Assembly (NCBI GenBank): GCA_016927125.1
Contig: JAFGNG010000075.1
Span: 1 to 6,147 of the forward strand
DNA from: Planctomycetota bacterium
GTDB lineage: Bacteria; Planctomycetota; SZUA-567; JAFGNG01
Reading direction: 5' to 3'
DNA: 6,147 bases
Shown: positions 1 through 4,775 of the stretch, one piece after another
Layout: the number at the start of each line of letters is the position of its first letter
Position numbering within the stretch: the stretch's first letter is position 1
The notes under the pieces: generated by a model
The model's input: the letters and a program-made list of their open reading frames with translations, nothing else
Told to the model about the DNA's origin: nothing
Database searches by the model: none
Translations under genes and position numbers: made by a program

Positions 1-133
1 AGGGAGCCATCATGGTGGATTCCAGCGTGGCAATCCTGGCTTGGAGATCAGCGATCTCGGCAGTGTCATCGGCCAGAACGCTTCCGCTCATCATGAGCGC
101 AAATACTGCTGTAGCTGTAAACAATAACCTCAT
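1..133 (-). CDS. Secreted/outer-membrane coiled-coil protein, porin-like (partial, N-terminus only)
   Basis: The first 44 codons of a minus-strand gene begin at the ATG at 133-131 and run off the left edge. Residues 1-21 form a clear Sec signal peptide: Arg at position 2, a hydrophobic core, and a probable cleavage after V-L-A at 21, before Asp-Asp. Residues 26-41 then show a heptad-like pattern (I27, L30, I34, L37, M41) with charged residues between, so a short coiled coil follows the signal peptide. The start is fixed by a strong AGGGGGA ribosome binding site 6 nt upstream. A signal peptide plus short coiled coil is common in trimeric porin-like outer-membrane proteins and in lipid- or peptidoglycan-linked periplasmic proteins. 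There is no lipobox Cys. Which family it belongs to cannot be decided from this fragment. No neighbour shares its transcript within the window, because a 600-bp AT-rich gap precedes it. Confidence 0.75.
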   Translation of the reverse strand, partial: MRLLFTATAVFALMMSGSVLADDTAEIADLQARIATLESTMMAP

Positions 134-139
134 TTTAAT

Positions 140-146
140 TCCCCCT
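140..146 (-). promoter_or_regulatory. Strong Shine-Dalgarno of the left-edge gene
   Basis: On the minus strand AGGGGGA lies 6 nt before the ATG at 133. It is unusually G-rich and decides the start codon. It is also complementary over 7 bases (GGGGGAA, 145-139) to the C-rich loop of the candidate small RNA at 4644-4650. That complementarity is visible but could be coincidental. Confidence 0.7.
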
Positions 147-335
147 ACAAAATAGGTAAACCAACAAACAAAAAGTATTCAGGATTCCCCCAGACGTTTG
201 ACCAATACCAATCTATTTAAAACCATCTGTCTGAATCCAATGGAAAATTCCAAATGTCTACTACCCTTATATTAGCAGCTTAGTAAGCGACTCCTTTCAA
301 ACAAACTACGTATTTTTCTAACAAATTCCTCAAAG

Positions 336-355
336 TGCAATTGATTGCAATTAAT
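336..355. repeat. 10-bp direct repeat with internal dyad (operator-like)
   Basis: TGCAATTGAT (336-345) is followed at once by TGCAATTAAT (346-355), 9 of 10 bases identical, so the repeat period is one helical turn. Within it, TGCAAT (336-341) and ATTGCA (344-349) form an inverted repeat around two bases. It lies about 200 bp upstream of the left-edge gene. It could be a regulator binding site, but AT-rich DNA yields such patterns by chance. Confidence 0.4.
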
Positions 356-428
356 TATGACAGAAGTTAAAACTTAAAAACTCTGGCAATTACCACTCCC
401 CAGTTCGCCAGTCATACCAAAAAAATTA

Positions 429-450
429 TCTTACCGCTTAAGCGATAAGA
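429..450. repeat. 22-bp near-perfect palindrome, possible operator
   Basis: Ten of the eleven base pairs of this dyad match; only 434/445 (C against A) fail. The core is the perfect 10-mer CGCTTAAGCG at 435-444, flanked by TCTTA on the left (429-433) and TAAGA on the right (446-450). Because there is no loop, a dimeric protein binding site is more likely than an RNA hairpin. It sits in the AT-rich gap, about 300 bp upstream of the left-edge gene and about 285 bp beyond the antiporter operon, and no regulator gene is next to it. Confidence 0.5.
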
Positions 451-733
451 AGATTTCAAAGAATTGTAAATGTGGGGAAAAGTTTTTCAATGAAAAAAAA
501 ATAAAAATGCGAATTCTCCCGGCTCTTAAGTTTTTTACTAAAACGATTACTTCACGAAAACCGTCCAAAATAGAGGTTAATTGGGTTTAAATATAAGGTT
601 TTTCACGGGTTTTGCACAAGCAGCGGGAATTTTTTAATGGTTTGAAAAAAAATCATAAAATCCTCTGCGTGGTTTACTTTGCCTGCCATTGTCAGTGCAT
701 CGGCAATTTTCTAATCCCGCTGTTTATGACTGC

Positions 734-2026
734 TTAAGCCTCCGCTTCATTCTCCGGGATTTCACCTGCCTTTTTCAGTGCCATGTAAGCCAGGATGGGG
801 CCCACCACCTCAAAGAAGAGGCAGGTTGCGGTCACCGTCGTCAGGATGGTATTACCAATCCACTCTACATGGCTGCTGGCAGCGACATTCCCATGCTCCA
901 GCACCCGGCGGGAAATCTCGTCCAGATCCCCCTTGGCAATCAGGGCCAGCCCGATTGCCACCCCCGCCTGGGTATGCAGCCCCCAGCCGAGATATTTCCT
1001 GATCTTATCTTCCGCCCCTCCCATGACTGCGCCCAGCCAGGCGCCTCCGGCCTTGCCCGCCATCCGACCGAGAATATAGACCAGGCCGAGTAATCCCAGC
1101 GACCCGGCGGCATAGATGTCCAGGTGCGCCCCGGCAACCGCGAAGAAGAAGATAAACAAGAGCGGCATAATATTCCCCAACTGCTCGCTCACCTTCTGCA
1201 CCAGGCTTTCGTGGCGGGTGTTGACCAGCACAAAACCGATCATCATGTTGGTCAGGATCAGGGAGATATGCAACCAGCTTGAGATCCCGCAACCGAAGAG
1301 CACAAAGCCGAAGGTTAGGATCAAATAATCCCTGGCATTGCTGATCTTCCTCAGCATATAGCTGAAGACAAAACCCAGGCCGGAGCCGACAAAAAAGCTG
1401 ACCATGATCTCTTTGGCCGGTGCGAAAATCAAATCGGAGGTGCCGCCCTCGGAACCCGGCAGGAGAACCTTCGCGATCCCGTAGGCAAAACCGAAGATCA
1501 GAATAGCCAGACCGTCATCAAAGCCCACCACCGCGTAGAGCGTCGAGGTTAGGCTGCCCCGAGCTTTGTATTCCTGAATCACCGCCACTGTCCCCGCCGG
1601 GGCGCTGGCCGAGGCAATCGCCGCTAGCAGTAAAGACAACGGCCAGTCCGCGCGGCCCGAGGTAATGGTGGTCAGTAAGGCAATCCCCACCAGCACCATC
1701 GCGAAGGTGCCGAGGCACTCGGCGAAGATAATGGTGAGCAACTCCTTGCCCTGCCGCTTAATCACCTTCAAGCTGAGTTCGGAGCCGATAGTAACCGCGA
1801 CAAAGCCGAGGGCGATTTCGTTGATAAACGCCAGGCCTTCGAGATCAGCATCCTTCAGGAGGTTGATCAAGGAAGGCCCGATTAGCAACCCGACCAGCAT
1901 ATACCCGATAATCGCTGGCATTCGCAGCCGGTTGACCAGCCGTCCGGCATAGTATCCCGCAACCGTCATGGCGCCAAGAACCATCAGGGAGGGAAAATTA
2001 AATCCTACCAGAGGATCATCTATCAT
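734..2026 (-). CDS. CPA-type cation/proton antiporter, second of a tandem pair
   Basis: This is a 430-residue polytopic inner-membrane protein of the Na+/H+ exchanger fold (CPA superfamily, PF00999), with about 12-13 hydrophobic segments filling the whole length. The ion-site signature is clear: the helix-4 loop motif SAPAGTVAVIQEYK (141-154) is followed by VVGFDDGLAI (166-175), giving the paired aspartates D170/D171 typical of electrogenic-type antiporters. A membrane Arg follows in YILGR (R321). There is no C-terminal RCK/TrkA-N, CBS or other soluble domain, and the protein ends in a short acidic tail. The start ATG (2026-2024) overlaps the stop of the upstream paralogue as ATGA, with GGAAG a few bases before, so translation is probably coupled. 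It differs from its partner by about 12 extra residues near 366-390. The ion specificity (Na+, K+ or other) cannot be read from sequence. The stop is TAA at 736-734. Confidence 0.93.
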   Translation of the reverse strand: MIDDPLVGFNFPSLMVLGAMTVAGYYAGRLVNRLRMPAIIGYMLVGLLIGPSLINLLKDADLEGLAFINEIALGFVAVTIGSELSLKVIKRQGKELLTIIFAECLGTFAMVLVGIALLTTITSGRADWPLSLLLAAIASASAPAGTVAVIQEYKARGSLTSTLYAVVGFDDGLAILIFGFAYGIAKVLLPGSEGGTSDLIFAPAKEIMVSFFVGSGLGFVFSYMLRKISNARDYLILTFGFVLFGCGISSWLHISLILTNMMIGFVLVNTRHESLVQKVSEQLGNIMPLLFIFFFAVAGAHLDIYAAGSLGLLGLVYILGRMAGKAGGAWLGAVMGGAEDKIRKYLGWGLHTQAGVAIGLALIAKGDLDEISRRVLEHGNVAASSHVEWIGNTILTTVTATCLFFEVVGPILAYMALKKAGEIPENEAEA

Positions 2027-3291
2027 AATCTATCTTCCGGGATCTCACCCGCCTTGGTGAGCGCAATCTTGGTTAGAATTGGTCCAATAATTTCAAAGAA
2101 AATACAGGTCGCGGTGATGGTGGTGATGATGCTCGCGCTGATCCTGGCGCCTTCCGCGCCGAGATCCCTGAACTCGCTGGCGACGATTAGCGACAAACCA
2201 ATCGCCACTCCCGCCTGCGAGAGAATCCCCAGGCCAACATATTTCTTAATCTTATCCTCCACCTGGCCAACCATTGCGCCCACGCGCGAACCTCCAATCA
2301 GGCCACCGCTCCGAGCCAGGATATAGATCACTCCAACCAGACCGAGCTGTGGCAAAGCCTTCAGATTCAGGTGCGCGCCGGCTAACGAGAAAAAGAGGAT
2401 GAAAGTCATGGGCATGATCGAAGACATCTGCTCGCCAACCTTCCGTACCAGGGCCTCGGTGCGGGTGTTGACCAGCACAAAGCCAATCACCAGGTTGGTG
2501 AGGATCAGGGACATATGGAAGATTGTCGAAAGCCCGAGCGCGATAAAGACAAAACCCATCACCAGGATAAAGTACTCGCTGTTATGCTTTACCCTCCGGA
2601 CGAGGAAGCAGAAGAGATACCCCAGCACTGCGCCGATTACCAGGCTGCTCAGGATCTCCTTCACCGGCACCCACATCGTTGCCAGAAAAGAGGGTTCCAC
2701 GCTACCCGGCATATCCGCCACAATCAGGGTCTTGGCGAGGGCGGCGGCGAAGCCGAAGATGAAGATCGCCAGGCCGTCGTCAAAACCCACCACCGCGTAG
2801 AGCGCCGTAGTCAGGCTGCCCTTGGCCTTGTATTCCTGGATCACTGCCACAGTGCCAGCCGGGGCGCTCGCCGGGGCGACCGAGGCGAAGATCAGTGCCA
2901 TTGGCCAATCGGGTTGCCCGTCTGTCAGCCAGGTCAGGGTCGCGATTGCGCCCAGGACAACCAGGAAAGCGCCAAACGACTCGGCCAGGATAATGGCGAC
3001 AATCCCCCGTCCCATCGCCCGGAGGGTCTTCAGCCTGAGTTCGGAGCCAATGGTAAAGGCGACCAATCCCAAGGCGATTTCATTCAGGAAAGACAGGCTT
3101 TCGAGATCATCGTACCGCAAGAGGCTTAGGAACGGGAGCTTTGATAATTCCCCGAATGAAGGGCCCAGCAGCAATCCCACCAGCATAAAGCCGATAATGG
3201 AAGGGAGATTGGCCAAGCGGATGATTTTACCCGCGTAAAAACCGAGTATAGTAATCCCTCCCAGAAGGAGGAAGGGTGGGATATTTTCCAT
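2023..3291 (-). CDS. CPA-type cation/proton antiporter, first of a tandem pair
   Basis: This 422-residue integral membrane protein is a close paralogue of the next gene: over the ion-binding segment (residues 142-182) only about 4 of 41 positions differ. Family CPA (PF00999) is shown by SAPAGTVAVIQEYK (142-155), the GFDDGLAI motif with paired aspartates D171/D172, the helical segment NEIALGLVAFTIGSEL (70-85), and the membrane Arg R327 in YILAR. It has about 12-13 membrane helices and no soluble regulatory domain, so it is a bare transport domain of normal size for such antiporters. The start ATG at 3291 has AGGA 7 nt upstream (3301-3298), in the 18-nt gap after the EIIA gene stop. The TGA stop overlaps the ATG of the second antiporter. 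The role is exchange of protons against Na+ or K+ across the inner membrane; substrate unknown. CPA antiporters act as dimers, so a heterodimer with the neighbour is possible (inference). Confidence 0.93.
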   Translation of the reverse strand: MENIPPFLLLGGITILGFYAGKIIRLANLPSIIGFMLVGLLLGPSFGELSKLPFLSLLRYDDLESLSFLNEIALGLVAFTIGSELRLKTLRAMGRGIVAIILAESFGAFLVVLGAIATLTWLTDGQPDWPMALIFASVAPASAPAGTVAVIQEYKAKGSLTTALYAVVGFDDGLAIFIFGFAAALAKTLIVADMPGSVEPSFLATMWVPVKEILSSLVIGAVLGYLFCFLVRRVKHNSEYFILVMGFVFIALGLSTIFHMSLILTNLVIGFVLVNTRTEALVRKVGEQMSSIMPMTFILFFSLAGAHLNLKALPQLGLVGVIYILARSGGLIGGSRVGAMVGQVEDKIKKYVGLGILSQAGVAIGLSLIVASEFRDLGAEGARISASIITTITATCIFFEIIGPILTKIALTKAGEIPEDRL

Positions 3292-3309
3292 TATTCAATC
3301 CTATGCTGG

Positions 3310-4122
3310 TCAGGCTTCGATCCTGCCGTTGGTGAAAAAGAGTTCCTGGATGGCCACCATGACCTGCTTCGACTTGTCTAGCGGGCCGCTGACATGCTCA
3401 ATCCGCCGGATGGTGTCATTGGTGAGCTTCTTTTCCACCATGGCAATAATTATCCGGTTGAAGCCGTGTACAGAATCGCTCCAGAAATCGGCGAAGAGCG
3501 GCAGTTTTGCCAGGTAGGTAGAGCTTTGCTCGGATTCGATTACCTGCACGGAGCAGGATTCCATGGCCGAAAAGATCTGCAAAATATCCTTGAAGATCTC
3601 CTCACTCTGGATAAAGACATGAAACAGGTTTTTGCCATCGCGGTCTTTGGTGTCCACTTCGTCTCGGCAATGGCGCAGGAAGCTCTCATACAAGCCCTCG
3701 GCACTGGCAGCTTCCGCAAGCTCGTTGATCGCTCCGGGGATCCTTAAGACCTGGCTGATCGCTGAGAGCACCTTGATATGTTCATTCGACTCCAGCATCG
3801 GGGCAATGATAAATACGAACAGTTTGACCGGCGCCTCATCCAGCGCGTTGAATGCAACCCCCTCGCGGGAGGTTACCACCCCCACCACGAATTCTTTCAC
3901 GTTTTCCAGGCGGCAATGCGGGATTGCCACGCCCCCGCCGAAGGCAGTGGAACCCATCGCCTCGCGGTCCTTCAGCATCTGTAAGATCTTGTCCTCTTCG
4001 ACATTGGCAAGGGCGGGAGAAGATTTGGCGAGTCTCGCAATTTCTCCCAGGATTTCATCTCCGTTCTTAGCTTCCACCGAAACCTTAATGCAGTTTTCGT
4101 GGAATACATCTATAAGATTCAT
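3310..4122 (-). CDS. PTS EIIA (PtsN/fructose type) protein with a C-terminal PII-like domain
   Basis: This 270-residue soluble protein is longer than an ordinary EIIA-Ntr (about 150 residues). Residues 1-150 are a PTS EIIA type-2 domain (PF00359): the block DREAMGSTAFGGGVAIPH (52-69) ends in the phosphorylatable His69, followed by FVFIIAP (102-108) and the helical segment HIKVLSAISQVLR (115-127). Residues about 164-265 form a second domain whose pattern reads strand (NLFHVFIQS), helix (EEIFKDILQIFSAME), strand (SVQVIESE), a long variable loop (about 200-219), strand (FNRIIIAMVEKK), helix (LTNDTIRRIEHV), strand (KQVMVAIQELF). This is the order of a PII/ferredoxin-like fold, a prediction from pattern rather than a database match. 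ATG 4122 has GGGA 7 nt upstream. It is the first gene of the operon with the two antiporters (18-nt gap), so it probably senses phosphorylation state and/or a small ligand and controls them. No EIIB or EIIC partner is present, which argues against sugar uptake. Confidence 0.9.
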   Translation of the reverse strand: MNLIDVFHENCIKVSVEAKNGDEILGEIARLAKSSPALANVEEDKILQMLKDREAMGSTAFGGGVAIPHCRLENVKEFVVGVVTSREGVAFNALDEAPVKLFVFIIAPMLESNEHIKVLSAISQVLRIPGAINELAEAASAEGLYESFLRHCRDEVDTKDRDGKNLFHVFIQSEEIFKDILQIFSAMESCSVQVIESEQSSTYLAKLPLFADFWSDSVHGFNRIIIAMVEKKLTNDTIRRIEHVSGPLDKSKQVMVAIQELFFTNGRIEA

Positions 4123-4172
4123 AATTGATTCCCATTCTCAACAATACCGGCCAAGAAAAATTAAACAGTTAA

Positions 4173-4201
4173 ATTTTATGCTTAACTATATCTTCAGCCA
4201 A
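4173..4201 (-). promoter_or_regulatory. Probable sigma-70 promoter of the EIIA-antiporter operon
   Basis: On the minus strand TTGGCT (4201-4196) is followed after 17 nt by TAAAAT (4178-4173). The -10 matches the consensus at 5 of 6 positions and the -35 at 4 of 6. Transcription would begin near 4166, giving a leader of about 45 nt before the ATG at 4122. A perfect TTGACA also occurs at 4264-4259 on this strand, but no good -10 lies at the right spacing from it. Confidence 0.4.
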
Positions 4202-4351
4202 GCTCATGGCAAAACAAATTCAAGCCTTAAATGCTGTTAACTTTAAAATTTCCTTTTTTGTCAAACTGAAAGCTCGATTAACAGCTATTTTTTTTGCATC
4301 CCAAGGTATTTTTTTTAAATTATGTAAAAAGAATATTATTTGTATACATTG

Positions 4352-4414
4352 TATGCCACACAACCAGTTATAATATTTATATCTTTTGATATCATTAATC
4401 AGTTGTGTGGCATA
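4352..4414. repeat. 63-bp element with perfect 13-bp inverted terminal arms
   Basis: TATGCCACACAAC (4352-4364) is perfectly complementary to GTTGTGTGGCATA (4402-4414). The 37-base AT-rich interior has a second, nested stem, ATATC-TTTT-GATAT (4379-4392). Neither strand has a U-tract directly after the outer arm, so it is not a standard terminator. It may be an operator pair, a cruciform-forming site, or a small dispersed repeat of MITE or REP type; no convincing target-site duplication flanks it. It lies about 230 bp upstream of the EIIA gene. Confidence 0.65.
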
Positions 4415-4452
4415 ATGTTATGTGGATTTTAATGTAGATAACACGTGCATAA

Positions 4453-4469
4453 ATCTGTGATTATCTGTG
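4453..4469 (+). repeat. ATCTGTG direct repeat with 10-bp period
   Basis: ATCTGTG occurs at 4453-4459 and 4463-4469, exactly one helical turn apart, followed by GTTCACC. Tandem ATCTGTG-type motifs are familiar to me from intergenic DNA of various uncultivated bacteria, where they seem to be dispersed; that is recollection, not a search result. Its function is unknown. Confidence 0.35.
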
Positions 4470-4520
4470 GTTCACCCCCGGTTAACTCGAAATAAAATTG
4501 TGAGATCTTCGTTATTATTG

Positions 4521-4549
4521 TTGACAACCCTGAGAATCAGTAGTAATTT
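4521..4549 (+). promoter_or_regulatory. Sigma-70 promoter of the plus-strand small RNA
   Basis: A perfect TTGACA -35 (4521-4526) is followed after 17 nt by TAATTT (4544-4549), which keeps the three most conserved -10 positions (first T, second A, last T). The predicted start is near 4556. The -35 lies within the small dyad GTTG-A-CAAC (4520-4528), which could bind a repressor. There is no long plus-strand reading frame downstream, only a structured region ending in a terminator. Confidence 0.55.
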
Positions 4550-4570
4550 ATATAAGATTAGGATAGTACC

Positions 4571-4630
4571 ATGAATATCCGTTGGTGCAAATATTTTTTT
4601 AAACGGACGGAACTCTGTCGAGGGATTTAA
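4571..4630 (+). CDS. Possible 19-residue peptide frame inside the small RNA
   Basis: ATG at 4571 opens a frame of 19 codons ending in TAA (4628-4630), preceded by AGGA (4560-4563) at 7 nt spacing. The product would be basic and aromatic, containing the stretch KYFFKR. The ribosome binding site and start codon lie within hairpin 1 (4561-4580), so translation could be controlled by that fold. The frame overlaps the 5' arm of hairpin 2, so its codons may simply reflect RNA structure. This is a weak call: the frame is short and unlike any peptide I recognise. Confidence 0.2.
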   Translation: MNIRWCKYFFKRTELCRGI

Positions 4631-4680
4631 TACCCAAGACGCCTTCCCCCCCCCTCGATTGACGAGCCGTACCCGTTCCC

Positions 4681-4720
4681 GAGCTCCTGTCGCCCCCCCG
4701 ACAGGGGCTCTATTTTATAT
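4681..4720 (+). terminator. Strong intrinsic terminator of the small RNA
   Basis: GAGCTCCTGTCG (4681-4692) pairs with CGACAGGGGCTC (4699-4710): twelve continuous pairs, including one T-G wobble at 4685/4706, around a loop of six C. The tail is TATTTTATAT. On the minus strand the bases after the stem are GGGAACGG, so the hairpin terminates only rightward transcription. That shows the region just to its left is transcribed on the plus strand. Confidence 0.85.
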
Positions 4721-4741
4721 GTCCGATTTTACCTCTCCCCA

Positions 4742-4775
4742 GAAAAACCTTGGTTTTTTTATTATACCCCAAGGT
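4742..4775 (-). terminator. Intrinsic terminator overlapping the aminotransferase stop
   Basis: On the minus strand ACCTTGG (4775-4769) pairs with CCAAGGT (4753-4747) around a 15-base loop and is followed by TTTTT. The 5' arm lies in the last codons of the aminotransferase gene and the TAA stop falls in the loop. The 7-bp stem is modest. It keeps aminotransferase transcripts from reading into the oppositely oriented small RNA. Confidence 0.6.

Larger units (their letters stand above)
134..733. other. AT-rich intergenic region without a credible gene
   Basis: This 600-bp stretch separates the end of the antiporter operon from the left-edge secreted protein. No reading frame in it has both a plausible start signal and coding character. 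It should hold the promoter of the left-edge gene, reading leftwards; a TAATAT at 274-269 on the minus strand could be a -10, but I found no well-spaced -35. It contains the near-palindrome at 429-450 and the repeat at 336-355, and a small inverted repeat AAGTT-AA-AACTT at 364-375. An 8-bp inverted repeat (CAGCGGGA 621-628 and TCCCGCTG 715-722) lies just beyond the antiporter stop codon, with an 86-base loop containing a T-tract on the minus strand. No compact intrinsic terminator for the antiporter operon was found. Confidence 0.7.
4556..4720 (+). ncRNA. Candidate structured small regulatory RNA (about 160 nt)
   Basis: This is a self-contained plus-strand transcription unit: a promoter at 4521-4549, a folded body, and a strong intrinsic terminator at 4681-4720. 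Three hairpins are visible. Hairpin 1 pairs GGATA (4561-4565) with TATCC (4576-4580). Hairpin 2 pairs five short helices, AACGG, ACGG, CTC, GTC and GAGGG (4602-4624), with CCCTC, GAC, GAG, CCGT and CCGTT (4652-4677), about 20 pairs with small bulges. Its large loop (4625-4651) carries CCTT followed by a nine-base C run (4646-4654). Hairpin 3 is the terminator. A C-rich loop flanked by hairpins is typical of sRNAs that pair with Shine-Dalgarno sequences. I do not recognise it as 6S, tmRNA, SRP or RNase P RNA. It is convergent with the aminotransferase gene and divergent from the EIIA operon. A 19-codon frame inside it could make it dual-function. Confidence 0.6.
4123..4761. other. AT-rich intergenic region with small RNA gene and regulatory repeats
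   Basis: This 639-bp gap between the EIIA gene and the aminotransferase holds no protein gene of usual size. From left to right it contains the likely EIIA operon promoter (4173-4201) and motifs TTAAACAGTTAA (4161-4172), GCTGTTAA (4233-4240) and TTAACAGC (4278-4285). Two 8-base T-tracts (4288-4295 and 4309-4316) start 21 bp apart, about two helical turns, which should bend the DNA. Beyond them are the 63-bp inverted repeat (4352-4414), the ATCTGTG direct repeat (4453-4469), the plus-strand small RNA unit (4521-4720) and the aminotransferase terminator (4742-4775). Confidence 0.75.

Noticed and set aside
134..733. CRISPR array or tandem repeat array in the AT-rich gap
   Set aside because: Repeats here occur only as one or two short copies, with no regular repeat-spacer units.
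689..1093. Plus-strand frame of 134 codons overlapping the 3' end of antiporter 2
   Set aside because: It is antisense to a conserved membrane protein, has no family features, and lacks a good ribosome binding site.
2515..3129. Long plus-strand open frame (204 codons) antisense to antiporter 1
   Set aside because: It lies entirely within the well-supported antiporter gene, its product is low-complexity and charged with no recognisable domain, and it has no ribosome binding site of note. It is a shadow of the real gene.
3632..4240. Plus-strand open frame of 202 codons across the EIIA gene and the upstream gap
   Set aside because: It is antisense to the EIIA gene, its composition is Ser/Thr-rich as expected from a complementary frame, and it continues through the promoter region.
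4259..4264. Perfect TTGACA on the minus strand as -35 of the EIIA operon
   Set aside because: At 16-18 nt spacing only poor -10 candidates (such as TTAACA) occur; the pair at 4201-4173 is better.
4352..4414. Inverted repeat read as an intrinsic terminator
   Set aside because: The interior is too long and neither strand shows a U-tract just after the outer arm.
4556..4720. 6S RNA, tmRNA, SRP RNA or RNase P RNA
   Set aside because: The 5' and 3' ends do not pair as in 6S RNA, there is no tRNA-like domain or tag frame, and none of the conserved SRP or RNase P core sequences is visible.
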